Source: Synechococcales cyanobacterium C42_A2020_086 (GTDB taxonomy: Bacteria; Cyanobacteriota; Cyanobacteriia; Elainellales; Elainellaceae). Taken from it: a DNA stretch of 64,000 bases. The stretch covers positions 248,001 to 312,000 of the forward strand of contig JACYLU010000001.1 of the NCBI GenBank assembly GCA_015272325.1, in the 5' to 3' direction. Under the pieces are notes generated by a model, which was given only the letters and a program-made list of their open reading frames with translations, was not told where the DNA came from and made no database searches. The position numbers were made by a program, and so were the translations under genes. The number at the start of each line of letters is the position of its first letter. The stretch's first letter is position 1. Shown here in pieces: positions 1-8,568 of this stretch.

Positions 1-619
1 CACCCTGCAACTCCATGACTTTCAGGCGGCGCTGCCAAAGGATAAGTCCCAAAATGATGCTCGCCACGATCAGAATCAAAGCAATAGTGGTGCGCAGCGA
101 GCTAGCCGGCCAGAGGATGTGCATTCCCTTGTTCGACAAGTACGTAGCGGCGGGCAAACGCAATGGATTCTCAATGGACGGCAATTTGAGAAACCCTGCC
201 TGATAGATCAAAAAGAGCTGTAGCAGCAGCGGCGTGTTGCGGAAGATTTCTACATAGACCAAAGCAAGCTGCCGCACTAACCAGTTGTTTGACAGGCGGG
301 CAATCCCAACTACAATGCCTAGCAGCGTTGCCAAAACAATGCCCAGGAGAGCCACCCGCAGAGTATTGACGATGCCCACGAGCAACGCCCGTCCGAAGGT
401 GTCAGTGGAGCTGTAGGGAATCGCCGTATCGCCAATGCTAAAGCCAGCCGGGCTATTAAGGAAACCGAAGCCAGGGGGCAGACCTAGCCGCCGCAGGTTG
501 ACAGAAACGTTATTGACGATGATTGCCCCGATGACCAGAATCACCGCCAAGACGATCACCTGCCCTACAATCTTCAGGACACGGTCGTCTCGCCAAAACG
601 GAATTTTTTGTTCGTCCAT
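1..619 (-). CDS. Amino-acid ABC transporter permease, AapQ/BztB/NatG type (partial)
   Basis: Inner-membrane subunit of a polar or neutral amino-acid importer; it would form the channel that takes substrate from the binding protein encoded just upstream. The gene runs off the left edge, so about 206 N-terminal codons are visible. The ATG at 619 gives a short charged cytoplasmic start (MDEQKIPFWRDDR), then a hydrophobic helix, a periplasmic insert typical of this subfamily, and more membrane segments. The stretch E-I-F-R-N-T-P-L-L-L-Q-L-F is the hallmark of the His/Glu/Gln permease family. In cyanobacteria the closest known system is the N-II transporter (NatF-NatG-NatH with a BgtA ATPase); assignment to it is inference because the rest of the cluster lies outside the window. 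Confidence 0.88.
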   Translation of the reverse strand, partial: MDEQKIPFWRDDRVLKIVGQVIVLAVILVIGAIIVNNVSVNLRRLGLPPGFGFLNSPAGFSIGDTAIPYSSTDTFGRALLVGIVNTLRVALLGIVLATLLGIVVGIARLSNNWLVRQLALVYVEIFRNTPLLLQLFLIYQAGFLKLPSIENPLRLPAATYLSNKGMHILWPASSLRTTIALILIVASIILGLILWQRRLKVMELQG

Positions 620-703
620 AATGTATCCAGGTTGCAACCCGTCGCCGAAGCCAGAGTTAACAGAGAGAACACTCTGTAGAGACCGTAGAGAGCAGCAGAT
701 TAG

Positions 704-731
704 AGAGATTAGTAATCAGAGATTAGTAATC
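704..731. repeat. 14-bp perfect tandem duplication between transporter genes
   Basis: The unit agagattagtaatc occurs twice head to tail in the 219-bp gap between the binding-protein gene and the permease gene. It is one member of the set of short intergenic tandem duplications described in the findings. Confidence 0.9.
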
Positions 732-838
732 AGAAGTTAGAAACCAGAAGCAAAGATAAGATAAGCCATCTAGAAGCCAGCAGGCATGAACATGGCAAGC
801 CACGACAACATTCCTGCTGACCTCCCGAAGCGTTTGCC

Positions 839-1897
839 CTAGCGGAAGGGCGGCGAGTAGATCAACCCGCCGTTGGTCCAGAGTTCGTTGATACCGCGTT
901 CCAGCTGAAAGGGATCGCCGATATTGCGCTTGTAGATCTCTCCGTAGTTGCCGACATGCTTAATGACTCGCACCATAAAGTCGTTCGGCAATCCCATATC
1001 GGATCCTAGGGTGCCTTCCTGACCCAGGAATCGCTTCACCTCTGGATCGGTCGTGGAGGCTTGCTGGTCCAAGTTAGCTTGGGTGATGCCCAACTCTTCT
1101 GCCTGGAAGGTGCCGAAGGTAATCCATTTCACAGCGTCGTACCATCTGGAGTCGTTGTTGCGCGTCACCGGACCTAGAGGTTCTTTAGAAAACACCTCAT
1201 CCAGAACCACATAGTTGTCGGGGTTGGGCAAGGATTTACGGCGAGCGGTGAGCTGCGAACGGTCAGAGGTGGCTGCTTGACAGCGCCCTTGAGCAAAGGC
1301 GGAGTAGAGCGCGTCCTCATCGTCAAACACAACCGGAGTAAAGGGAATATTAAGCTTGCGGAAGCGGTCGGTTAGGTTCTGCTCGGTTGTGGTTCCCGAC
1401 TGGACACAGATGGATCTGCCGCTGAGTCCGTTCAAGTCTTGAATGCCCGAAGCGGTCGTCACCATCATGCCTTGCCCATCAAAAAATGTCGTTGGGGCAA
1501 ACTCCAGTCCGAGGGCGGTGTCTCGGTTGATCGTCCAGGTTGTATTGCGGATCAACACATCAACTTCACCAGCAGCTAGGGCTGTGAATCGCTCTTGAGC
1601 GCTCAGATTGCGGAATTCTACTTTGGTCGGGTCATCAAAGAGCGCCGCCGCAATCGCTCGGCAGTAGTCCGCATCCATTCCGGAGTATTCGCCGTTGTTA
1701 TCCACAAAGCTAAAGCCAGGGAGCTGACCATTGACCCCGCAAATCAGCGATCCGCGACTAATCACCGTGTCTAAGGTGCTGCCTCCTGCCGGACCACCAC
1801 CGCCCTGAGCCACAGTGGTGTCATCAGGAGACGCGCAGGCAACTGCAACCACTGCCGTCAGCACGGTTGCTAGCAGCAGGGAAATCCATTTACGCAT
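839..1897 (-). CDS. Amino-acid ABC transporter substrate-binding protein, AapJ/NatF type
   Basis: Extracytoplasmic solute-binding protein (family 3) for an amino-acid importer, about 352 residues. The reading frame extends to 1930, but the ATG at 1897 is preferred because it places an export signal at the N-terminus (MRKWISLLLATVLTAVVAVAC); the Cys there gives a weak lipobox, so a lipoprotein is possible. The mature part has the AapJ-type opening (VISRGSLICGVNGQLPGFSF, then a DADYCRAIAAA segment) and an internal SGTTTEQNL segment typical of this long subfamily. The permease follows on the same strand after 219 bp, so the two are probably co-transcribed. Substrate range cannot be read from sequence. 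Confidence 0.9.
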   Translation of the reverse strand: MRKWISLLLATVLTAVVAVACASPDDTTVAQGGGGPAGGSTLDTVISRGSLICGVNGQLPGFSFVDNNGEYSGMDADYCRAIAAALFDDPTKVEFRNLSAQERFTALAAGEVDVLIRNTTWTINRDTALGLEFAPTTFFDGQGMMVTTASGIQDLNGLSGRSICVQSGTTTEQNLTDRFRKLNIPFTPVVFDDEDALYSAFAQGRCQAATSDRSQLTARRKSLPNPDNYVVLDEVFSKEPLGPVTRNNDSRWYDAVKWITFGTFQAEELGITQANLDQQASTTDPEVKRFLGQEGTLGSDMGLPNDFMVRVIKHVGNYGEIYKRNIGDPFQLERGINELWTNGGLIYSPPFR

Positions 1898-2269
1898 AAA
1901 ACTCTGTCTCTCACTTGAATCAATAAACAATCAATCAACGGTAGAAAAAGGAGAAAGCAAAGGGGGCATGGAAGCAATCCGATTTAGTAAAACCAGTGGA
2001 TTGGCAGCCGAGTAGCATTTGCAACTGCGTTCCGGGTTTACATCGGTCTTAATCATTGGCTCCACGGCATCCAAAACAAACTCTAAAGAACTCTATAGTG
2101 CCACTCAAGAAGAGGTGTGACCGGTTGCTGTGAGTTCCCGCAGTATCATCCCAACTTTTTTAACAGTCTACTGGTTTGTTCTTTTGGGTTGTATCAGGCT
2201 TCACAGTTTTTAGCCTGCCTTGCGGCAGTTGCAGCATCTTGCCTGCTTTCTGCAACGGGTTTAGTCCAC

Positions 2270-2292
2270 AAAAAAGCCCGCTCTAGCGGACT
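2270..2292 (-). terminator. Intrinsic terminator, minus strand
   Basis: Read on the minus strand, AGTCCGCT and AGCGGGCT pair (one T-G wobble; the inner pairs may open to a TAGA loop) and are followed directly by six T residues. This is the strongest terminator shape seen in this stretch. The nearest protein gene it could serve ends at 2635, more than 340 bp upstream, which is why a separate small transcript is suspected. Confidence 0.7.
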
Positions 2293-2325
2293 CAGAACCC
2301 AGAATAACCAGACGGCGAAACGCCT
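2270..2325 (-). ncRNA. Candidate small RNA (about 55 nt)
   Basis: The minus strand carries a -35-like TTTACA (plus 2356-2361), an 18-bp spacer, a -10-like TATTTT (plus 2332-2337), a small hairpin GGCG-TTT-CGCC (about 2314-2324), an unpaired linker, and the terminator at 2270-2292. The predicted transcript is about 55 nt and contains no start codon with a ribosome site. Size and layout resemble cyanobacterial Yfr-type small RNAs, but no Yfr1 or Yfr2 consensus is visible, so no family is claimed. Confidence 0.35.
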
Positions 2326-2634
2326 GATGAAAAAATAAAAACCAATAGATGCGCGTGTAAATGGGCGTGTAGATGGGCGGAACTGTATGTCTACAAGACA
2401 TCATGCCTACAGAAAATCAACGGCGAGCTAGCATGACAAGCTGCAGGAACAAAAGCGCTGATTAAAAGCATTGCGCAAGGTGTGAGGGTGGCCAGTGGCT
2501 TGTATCCAGGCAGATCTGCGCGGGTCTTCAGGCTCTTGCTCCCCTGAAAAGTTTGCCGTAGAGAACGACTAAAGGGTACCCGCTAGCCCTAACCTAACTG
2601 AATGTCTGAATCTAACCGTATAGCTAGCTGTTTA

Positions 2635-2871
2635 CTAGCTATAGAATTGGCAGGTCACAGTCGGCGATTCTTGAATGAGATCTCGAATCAGCGGTAATCG
2701 AGAAGCAATGTAGGTGCTCAGGGCGTCGGTTTCGGAGGTATTGAGCACTTGGTGAGAGCGAACTTGGCGCAAAAGCCACTGCACAAGGCTGACATCGTCG
2801 AGAGCTGCAGGAATCGTTCCTCGGGTTGTGTCTACCAGAGACCAAAACTGATGCATTATCCTAGGACTCAT
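2635..2871 (-). CDS. Small conserved-looking cyanobacterial protein, function unknown
   Basis: A 78-residue protein if started at ATG 2871; the ATG at 2856 (MHQFWSLVD) is an equally possible start and has an AGGA just upstream. The sequence is helical with the core DDVSLVQWLLRQVR and YIASRLPLIRDLI, a layout I associate with short uncharacterised cyanobacterial proteins. It has no membrane segment, no signal peptide and no Cys pairs except one near the end. It stands alone; the gene at 2995 lies upstream on the same strand but 124 bp separate them. Function unknown. Confidence 0.65.
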   Translation of the reverse strand: MSPRIMHQFWSLVDTTRGTIPAALDDVSLVQWLLRQVRSHQVLNTSETDALSTYIASRLPLIRDLIQESPTVTCQFYS

Positions 2872-2994
2872 GGCAACTTCTACCACTTAAGATTTTCTTT
2901 ATTATTTAGTCTACCTAATGCTCAGACACTCCTCATCCAGGCTCATACAAGACGACACAAGAGTTACGAAAGTTGTAACAAACTGATCTAGATC

Positions 2995-3231
2995 TTATCT
3001 ATTGCGATCCGCTGTTTCATGCTCCACTCGTCGCCGGGGTTGGGCTACGTCCGAGACTGCCTCCGATGCGCCATCAAACACAACCACATACCGAGCAGTT
3101 GTCATTTGTTGCAAGATTTTGAGATGGGCTTCGGCTTCATGACGATGGCGGAAGCGAGCCACCAGTCTATGTTGCAGTGTGGGCATCAGGGTCATCAAAC
3201 ACCAAGGGTGCAGCCGCTCGAAGTAGCTCAT
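2995..3231 (-). CDS. Small conserved-looking cyanobacterial protein, function unknown
   Basis: A 78-residue protein from ATG 3231; the frame is open to 3261 but MSYFERLHPWCLMTLMP is the more natural start. The middle (VARFRHRHEAEAHLKILQQM, then ARYVVVFDG) has a beta-alpha-beta feel typical of small one-domain proteins that occur in many cyanobacteria without a named function. The C-terminus is basic and probably disordered. No catalytic motif, membrane helix or export signal is seen. Confidence 0.65.
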   Translation of the reverse strand: MSYFERLHPWCLMTLMPTLQHRLVARFRHRHEAEAHLKILQQMTTARYVVVFDGASEAVSDVAQPRRRVEHETADRNR

Positions 3232-3538
3232 ACAGTTCTCTTCGGTAATGAATGCAGTCACTATAGGGGTAACAAGATAGCAATACTCTGTGGTGATACA
3301 GTTTGCAAAGAATAAACAGATTTCTATATTTCTATTCAGCCATTCTTAACCTCTATCAGTTGCTCCGGAGAGTGAAGAGGACTTAATCAAGGCTTTACAA
3401 ATCCAGCTAATCCAGCACGGTAGAACTCGGTTTCGGGGCAGCACCGCCAATTTAAGAGCTGTCTGTTGCCGCTGCTTGCCGTCCAGGGAGTGTGTTTAAT
3501 TGAAATAGCCTATCGCTCAAACACGCTCTCGAGGAATT
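3232..3538. other. Intergenic region (307 bp)
   Basis: Divergent promoter space between the small gene ending at 2995 and the DUF2157 gene at 3539. No gene, strong hairpin or recognisable operator seen. Confidence 0.5.
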
Positions 3539-5020
3539 ATGTCGGACCAGTTTCGACGCCAGTTGCGGCACGAGGTCGAGCAATGGCGATCAGAAGGACT
3601 GATTGATGCTACGCAATATCAGCAGCTCGCCGAACGCTACCAATTTGCCACCCTAGAAACCCAGTCCCGCGATCGCTTCATTGTCGTGGTGATTAGCTTG
3701 GGTAGTATTTTGCTAGGGCTGAGCGCAATTACCTTTGTGGCAGCCAATTGGCAAGCTATCTCTCGCGAGGTGAAGGTGTTGCTAGCGATGGTGCTGTTTG
3801 TGGGCATCAATGGGTTAGGGTTTCATCTCTGGAGCCGCGCCCCCCAAGAACCTGATCGCCAGACATGGCAACAGCGCCTCGGACAGGGCTTGCTGCTCCT
3901 AGGAGCCTTGATGCTAGGTGCCAACCTGACCTTGATGGGGCAGTTATTTCACCACAGCGGTTCCGGTGCAGAGTTGTGCTTGGTATGGGGGCTGGCGGTC
4001 CTGATTATGGCCTATAGTCTACAGCTTACCTCGCTAGGCGTGTTGGCGATGCTGCTCATTGGCCTGGGCTACTGGTATGGCATCCAGGAACTCAGTGGAG
4101 CCGGTGTCCTGCCGGGGTTACAGTGGATGATCCAGTTCATGCCGCTGGTAGCAGTGGGATTATTTATGCCGCTAGCCTACTGGTGCCGTTCTCGCACAAT
4201 ATTTACCTTCGGGGCAATTGCGGTGATTTCTTCTCTGCAAGTCGTGCTAGGCGACGCCTATGGGCTTTTCATTGATGCCCCTGGAATTGTCCTGGTATTG
4301 TCCTTCGTTTTGCCGCCCGCTTTGCTTTGGAGCTACGAAGAATGGTGGCGATCGCTTAGAGCATTGAATCAGAGCAAACCCAATGCTGCCCAGAACTTAG
4401 CCCAAACCCTGGAAAGTCTTGAGGAGTCGGAGTCTGCCTTTCCACCACTGGCTCGCAGTCTGGCGCTGGTCTGGGTGACGGTGCTCCTTTATATCCTCTC
4501 CTTTCACGGAACTTGGCAAGAGCCACCTAATCGGCTGCCGCTGCCTGCCCAACTTCAGTTCTGGTTAACCACGGGCACATCGTTAATTCTCAATCCCAAT
4601 GTTCTCCTGTTGACGGGACTGACCGTGGGGCAGTGGTTCTATTTGCTGCGACCTGCTTACCCAGGCAACTGTCGCCGGCTTAGCTCAGACGATCGCGAGA
4701 TGCTGTTGCGTTTGTTCATCATTGCGGGCATCACGTTCTGGCACTGGAGCCTCACTCCCATTCAAGTCTTCGCCACTGTAGTTGGCAATGTCTTACTGTT
4801 TTTACTGGCAGTCAAGTTTATCCGTGAAGGACTGGCCGAGGGGCAACGCAGCTTGTTTTGGAGTGGTACGGTGCTGTTGGCTCTACAAATCCTCAGCCGT
4901 CTGCTGGAATACGACACGGGGCTGCTGCTCAAATCGCTGGTATTTCTGCTGTGTGGCATCGGCATCATCGGCATGGGTCTCTGGTTTGAACACCACCTGC
5001 GCACCCTAAAGCGTCCCTGA
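3539..5020 (+). CDS. DUF2157 domain integral membrane protein
   Basis: A 493-residue protein whose N-terminus (residues 1-110) matches DUF2157: a soluble helical part containing WRSEGLIDATQYQQL followed by a run of membrane helices starting near residue 48 with the pattern ISLGSILLGLSAITFVAANW. The rest is about a dozen hydrophobic segments, with a hydrophilic loop around residues 265-305. The gene opens with ATG 3539. The next gene, a GDYXXLXY protein, starts 36 bp after its stop, and this pairing is a known two-gene arrangement, so they are likely one operon and may form a membrane complex. Biochemical function is unknown. Confidence 0.88.
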   Translation: MSDQFRRQLRHEVEQWRSEGLIDATQYQQLAERYQFATLETQSRDRFIVVVISLGSILLGLSAITFVAANWQAISREVKVLLAMVLFVGINGLGFHLWSRAPQEPDRQTWQQRLGQGLLLLGALMLGANLTLMGQLFHHSGSGAELCLVWGLAVLIMAYSLQLTSLGVLAMLLIGLGYWYGIQELSGAGVLPGLQWMIQFMPLVAVGLFMPLAYWCRSRTIFTFGAIAVISSLQVVLGDAYGLFIDAPGIVLVLSFVLPPALLWSYEEWWRSLRALNQSKPNAAQNLAQTLESLEESESAFPPLARSLALVWVTVLLYILSFHGTWQEPPNRLPLPAQLQFWLTTGTSLILNPNVLLLTGLTVGQWFYLLRPAYPGNCRRLSSDDREMLLRLFIIAGITFWHWSLTPIQVFATVVGNVLLFLLAVKFIREGLAEGQRSLFWSGTVLLALQILSRLLEYDTGLLLKSLVFLLCGIGIIGMGLWFEHHLRTLKRP

Positions 5021-5056
5021 TTTTGCTTACACCCCCTTTCCCCCCATCACCCTGCC

Positions 5057-5722
5057 ATGGGACCTCACCAAACCGCCCAACCTCACTGGCTTATCTCCCT
5101 CCAGCCCACCTTAACTCTGCGTTTCTGGCTAGCGCTGCTGGCTCAGGTAGCCTTGCTCCTGATAATTCCAGTGTCTGCTTTGCACACGCAGATGACCGGC
5201 AAAACCATCGTGCTGCAAACCGGACCTGTTGCTCCCTATAATCCGCTGCAAGGCTATTACATGCAGCTGAACTACGAAATATCTACTCCTGCCCAATTGG
5301 AAGCCCTACCGGGCTGGGAACAGGTGCAATCGCGGGCAAGGCAGCTCGAGGCAACGCCTAATGCCACTGCTTCCCCGTCGTTGTTTGTGCCGGGATTAGA
5401 GGTCTACGTTATTCTGCAAGCACCACCCGAGAACCAACAGCCGCCCTTGCCTTGGCAGCCCATCGCCGTACAGTTGAATGCACCTACCAACCTACCGCCA
5501 GATCAGGTTGCCCTCAGAGGCATCTACCGACGCGGTCAAATAAGCTTTGGGATCGAAACCTACTATATCCCCGAAGCTCAGCAGGCTGAGCTGAATCGGC
5601 AAATTCAAGAAGTGCAGATCAGCAACGGCAGCCGTCCATTTGTGGTGGAGGTCAAAGTCGATGCGGCAGGACGAGCGATTCCATTGGGGTTATGGGTTGG
5701 CAAAGAACGTTACCAGTTTTGA
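5057..5722 (+). CDS. GDYXXLXY domain protein, partner of DUF2157
   Basis: A 221-residue protein with one N-terminal membrane segment (LTLRFWLALLAQVALLLIIP) and an extracytoplasmic domain. The family motif appears as G-Y-Y-M-Q-L-N-Y (near residue 72; G-[DY]-Y-x-x-L-x-Y), and the end G-L-W-V-G-K-E-R-Y-Q-F is typical of the family. It follows the DUF2157 gene by 36 bp on the same strand. No enzyme motif is visible. The pair is probably a small envelope module of unknown role. Confidence 0.85.
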   Translation: MGPHQTAQPHWLISLQPTLTLRFWLALLAQVALLLIIPVSALHTQMTGKTIVLQTGPVAPYNPLQGYYMQLNYEISTPAQLEALPGWEQVQSRARQLEATPNATASPSLFVPGLEVYVILQAPPENQQPPLPWQPIAVQLNAPTNLPPDQVALRGIYRRGQISFGIETYYIPEAQQAELNRQIQEVQISNGSRPFVVEVKVDAAGRAIPLGLWVGKERYQF

Positions 5723-5745
5723 ATGCAGAGGCGGTCTACCCTGGG

Positions 5746-5784
5746 TCAGGACGCCATGAATCAGGATGCCATGAGTCAGGACGT
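5746..5784. repeat. 15-bp tandem repeat, about 2.6 copies
   Basis: Units tcaggacgccatgaa, tcaggatgccatgag and the start of a third (tcaggacgtca) follow one another 23 bp after the stop codon of the upstream gene. Confidence 0.85.
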
Positions 5785-5831
5785 CAGTAGGATTAGTAGG
5801 ACGCTACGCTTGATTTCATATTTTCCGAGAT

Positions 5832-5857
5832 TCTTCCCCATCAGTCTTCCCCATCAG
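5832..5857. repeat. 13-bp perfect tandem duplication
   Basis: The unit tcttccccatcag occurs twice with no spacer. Confidence 0.9.
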
Positions 5858-5906
5858 TAGGGTGTATCGAGCGACAAAGTTTGCCCCATCGGGAAGCTCG
5901 AACGGG

Positions 5907-5984
5907 TTCAAGACCGAGGGTTGGTCTCGTTATAATCTTTTTTATCCTCACGCCTACGGTTTGTTCTCGCTCCGCTTGTAGGCG
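5907..5984 (+). promoter_or_regulatory. Promoter with perfect -10 box and leader hairpin
   Basis: TATAAT at 5931-5936 is a perfect -10 element; a weak -35 (ttcaag) lies 18 bp upstream. The leader that follows contains the inverted repeat CGCCTAC/GTAGGCG (5951-5957 and 5978-5984, 20-nt loop), which could form a hairpin or serve as a binding site. It would drive the SufR-like gene at 6044, possibly with autoregulation; that last point is inference. Confidence 0.5.
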
Positions 5985-6043
5985 CGGCACAGGCGATTCA
6001 GTTTCATTTCTTTATAAAAAACTCGCATTCATCCCGAGTTCTC

Positions 6044-6721
6044 ATGGAGGACGGCAAAAAGATTAAAGACCAGATTTTGCACTTGCTGAAAGTGCGCGGT
6101 GCCCAAACAGCAACGGCTTTAGCAGAGCATCTGCAAATTTCGCCAATGGCGGTGCGACAGCATCTGCAAGTCCTGAAAGCCAAGCAATGGGTAACCTATC
6201 ACGAAGAACGCCGACCGCTAGGAAGACCTGTCAAGCTCTGGCAGCTGACGCTGGGAGCCGCTCAGCAGTTTCCCGATAGTCATGCCGAGCTGATTGTCGA
6301 TCTGCTGCGCAGCGTAGCCAGCGTGTTTGGCAGCGAGGGGATAGACCGACTTGTGGCCGAACGGAGCCAGCGCCAAATTCAGACCTACCGCGCTCGGGTG
6401 GCACGGGCAGGCGAGGCGAATTGGCAGCAGCAGGTTGTCACTATTGCTGGGTTGCGAACGCAGGAAGGCTATATGGCTGAGGTTTTGGAACAACCTGATG
6501 GATCGCTCCTTCTAGTTGAGAACCATTGTCCGATTGGGACTGCCGCCCAAGCCTGCCAGGGGCTATGTCGTGCTGAACTAGAGGTATTTCGTTCTGTCCT
6601 TGGTCCAGAGATCTCGGTAGAACGCACTGAGCATATTCTGCAAGGCAATCGGCGCTGTGCCTATCGAGTGCAGCCCACGGCGGAGCAAGCGTCAATGGGT
6701 ATTTTGAAGCCCATGCCGTAG
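6044..6721 (+). CDS. SufR-like winged-helix regulator with C-terminal cysteine cluster
   Basis: A 225-residue DNA-binding regulator. Residues 5-65 form an ArsR/DeoR-type winged helix (ATALAEHLQISPMAVRQHLQ, then a wing with RRPLGRPVKLW). The C-terminal half ends in a cysteine region C-x8-C-x3-C-x29-C (from ENHCPIG to RRCAYRV), the kind of cluster that binds an iron-sulfur cofactor in SufR proteins. It is not the classical cyanobacterial SufR spacing (C-x12-C-x13-C-x14-C) but resembles the SufR-like branch common in other bacteria, in which the first Cys is followed by a second two residues later; here that position is Gly. No suf genes are in the window. Role as an Fe-S-responsive regulator is likely; its targets are unknown. 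Confidence 0.8.
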   Translation: MEDGKKIKDQILHLLKVRGAQTATALAEHLQISPMAVRQHLQVLKAKQWVTYHEERRPLGRPVKLWQLTLGAAQQFPDSHAELIVDLLRSVASVFGSEGIDRLVAERSQRQIQTYRARVARAGEANWQQQVVTIAGLRTQEGYMAEVLEQPDGSLLLVENHCPIGTAAQACQGLCRAELEVFRSVLGPEISVERTEHILQGNRRCAYRVQPTAEQASMGILKPMP

Positions 6722-6756
6722 TTTGCTCTAGTTTTGCTCTCAGGGCGGCAAGAACA

Positions 6757-8568
6757 CTACTCAATTCGCGGATTGAAGGGCAAGCGACTGTAGATGCCGA
6801 GTGGATCATTCAGGCGTTGCAGGGTTTGCAGATCGGCTTGCAGTTTTTGCAGCTCCAGCGTGATTGGATCCAGCGGAGCCGCGCTCACCGTCTGGCTACC
6901 CAATAGCCGCCCCAGCAGCCGAAACTCGAAAGACTTGCCTCGGGGATATTCTTGCAATTGCCAGTCATCATCTAATTTGGCTGCTTTGGCCGCCGCTTGA
7001 ATGGCTGTTTCCAAGCCGCCTAGTTCATCAATCAGCCCAATGCGCCGTGCTTCAGCCCCCGACCAAATCCGCCCCTGAGCAATTTGGGCAACTTGCTCTT
7101 TTGGGATCGGGCGCGACTCCGCCACCAGTGCTAAAAACTCATCATACAGTCGATCCACCACTCGCTGAGAAATCGCCAACTCTTCGGCTGTTTTGGGGCG
7201 GGCAACCGAGCTACTATCCGCAAACCGCCCTGTCTTAACGACATCCCAAGTGACACCATTGTTGTTAGCAATGGTCTGAAAATTGGGCAGCAGACCAAAG
7301 ACACCAATGGAGCCAGTGATTGTGTTTGGCGAAGCAAAGATGCGGCTGGCATTCGTCGAAATTTGGTAGCCTCCTGATGCTGCGTAGCTTCCCATCGACA
7401 CAATGACGGGTTTTTCTTGATTGGTCAGATACACCTCGCGGGCCACTCGCGCCGAAGCCGAAGCGCTGCCGCCTGGACTATTCACCCGCAGCACAATCGC
7501 CTTAACAGCGTCTTTGTGACGCAGCTCTCGCAACAGCTCCGCTAGAGCATCGCCGCCAATAGATCCGGGAGCACCATTGCCGCTGACAATATCGCCTTCG
7601 GCGTAGATCACCGCGACCTGATTGCGGCTCGACGGACGCCGCAGCTCGGGACCGATCACCGTTGCATAGTCAGCCAAACTGATCTGGCGGAATGAATCGC
7701 TGCCATGGGTCTCGCCGGTGAGCTTCTGGAGTTCCGCCAACATGACGTCTTCATGAGCGACAGTATCAATCAAATTGGCGGCGGCAGCCTGATCGGGCAG
7801 CAGCAGCCCCTGCTGATCGGCAATAGTTTGCAGCTTCTGAGCCTGTAGGTTGCGGCTTTGGGCAACGCTATTCAAGAATTCGTTCCAGAGATCTGTCAGC
7901 AGCCGTTGGGTTTCCTGCCGTGCTTCTGGGCTATTGTTGGAGCGGGTAAAGGGTTCGACAGCTGATTTGTAGCGACCAGCCCGCACTGCCTGCACCCCAA
8001 TGCCGTACTTCTGTAAAGCTCCTGCAAAGAAAGTCGTCTCGAAGCTGAAGCCATTGAACTCTAGCGCCGCGGTGGGGTTGAGAAAAATCTGGTTGGCGAC
8101 GGAAACCAAATAATATTCGCGCTCCGACCAGCCGAGAGCATCGTAGGCATAAATGGGTTTGCCTGACTCGCGAAAAGACTGCAACGCTTGTCGCACTTCC
8201 TGTAACGTTGCTAGTCCTGAACCGGATCCCGTTGGGTTGATGCGACCCGAGAGATAGATGCCGGCAATCCGCTCATCTTCAGCGGCATAGTCCAGAGATT
8301 GCAGCACCGTACGCAGGGGAATAGTATTGCGGCGGCTGCCTCCGGTTAGGGCTTCGATCACCGCGCCGGGGTTGGTAGTCACAGTGGAGTCGGTGATTTC
8401 CTGAGCCAAGTCGATCGTCAGAATAGAATCTTGCTCCACTCGGGATCCCGCTTCGCGAGAGCCAATCGCAACAATCGCTAGCAGGGCAACCAATCCTGAG
8501 GCTCCCAGCGTCAGAAAAAGGACTAGTCCCACCACAGTGGCAAAGGTTTGTTTAAGAAAATCGCGCAT
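6757..8568 (-). CDS. sppA: Signal peptide peptidase SppA, long (67K) type
   Basis: Membrane-bound serine protease that degrades cleaved signal peptides; in cyanobacteria SppA homologues have also been linked to light acclimation. The 603-residue length fits the long form with two tandem S49 domains. An N-terminal membrane anchor spans about residues 10-36. The catalytic Lys is K201 in the segment AGRYKSAVEPF and the nucleophile is S398 in SYAASGGY, so the Ser-Lys dyad is intact. The ATG at 8568 is the only sensible start. The convergent SufR-like gene ends 35 bp away. Confidence 0.93.
   Translation of the reverse strand: MRDFLKQTFATVVGLVLFLTLGASGLVALLAIVAIGSREAGSRVEQDSILTIDLAQEITDSTVTTNPGAVIEALTGGSRRNTIPLRTVLQSLDYAAEDERIAGIYLSGRINPTGSGSGLATLQEVRQALQSFRESGKPIYAYDALGWSEREYYLVSVANQIFLNPTAALEFNGFSFETTFFAGALQKYGIGVQAVRAGRYKSAVEPFTRSNNSPEARQETQRLLTDLWNEFLNSVAQSRNLQAQKLQTIADQQGLLLPDQAAAANLIDTVAHEDVMLAELQKLTGETHGSDSFRQISLADYATVIGPELRRPSSRNQVAVIYAEGDIVSGNGAPGSIGGDALAELLRELRHKDAVKAIVLRVNSPGGSASASARVAREVYLTNQEKPVIVSMGSYAASGGYQISTNASRIFASPNTITGSIGVFGLLPNFQTIANNNGVTWDVVKTGRFADSSSVARPKTAEELAISQRVVDRLYDEFLALVAESRPIPKEQVAQIAQGRIWSGAEARRIGLIDELGGLETAIQAAAKAAKLDDDWQLQEYPRGKSFEFRLLGRLLGSQTVSAAPLDPITLELQKLQADLQTLQRLNDPLGIYSRLPFNPRIE

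Larger units (their letters stand above)
1898..2634. other. Gene-poor region (737 bp)
   Basis: No convincing protein gene. It holds the upstream region of the binding-protein gene and, at 2270-2361, a minus-strand promoter-like pair, candidate small RNA and intrinsic terminator (listed separately). A plus-strand 73-codon frame at 2117-2338 overlaps that terminator, has no recognisable features and is not called. Confidence 0.6.
5723..6043. other. Intergenic region with two tandem duplications and a promoter
   Basis: 321 bp between the GDYXXLXY gene and the SufR-like gene. It contains a 15-bp unit repeated about 2.6 times (5746-5784), a perfect 13-bp duplication (5832-5857), a perfect -10 box and a 7-bp inverted repeat; each is listed separately. 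Confidence 0.8.

Noticed and set aside
1815-2015. Plus-strand 66-codon frame at the 5' end of the binding-protein gene
   Set aside because: Antisense to the signal peptide and promoter of a well-supported gene.
2117-2338. Plus-strand 73-codon frame
   Set aside because: Overlaps the minus-strand terminator and sRNA candidate, has no ribosome site and no recognisable protein features.
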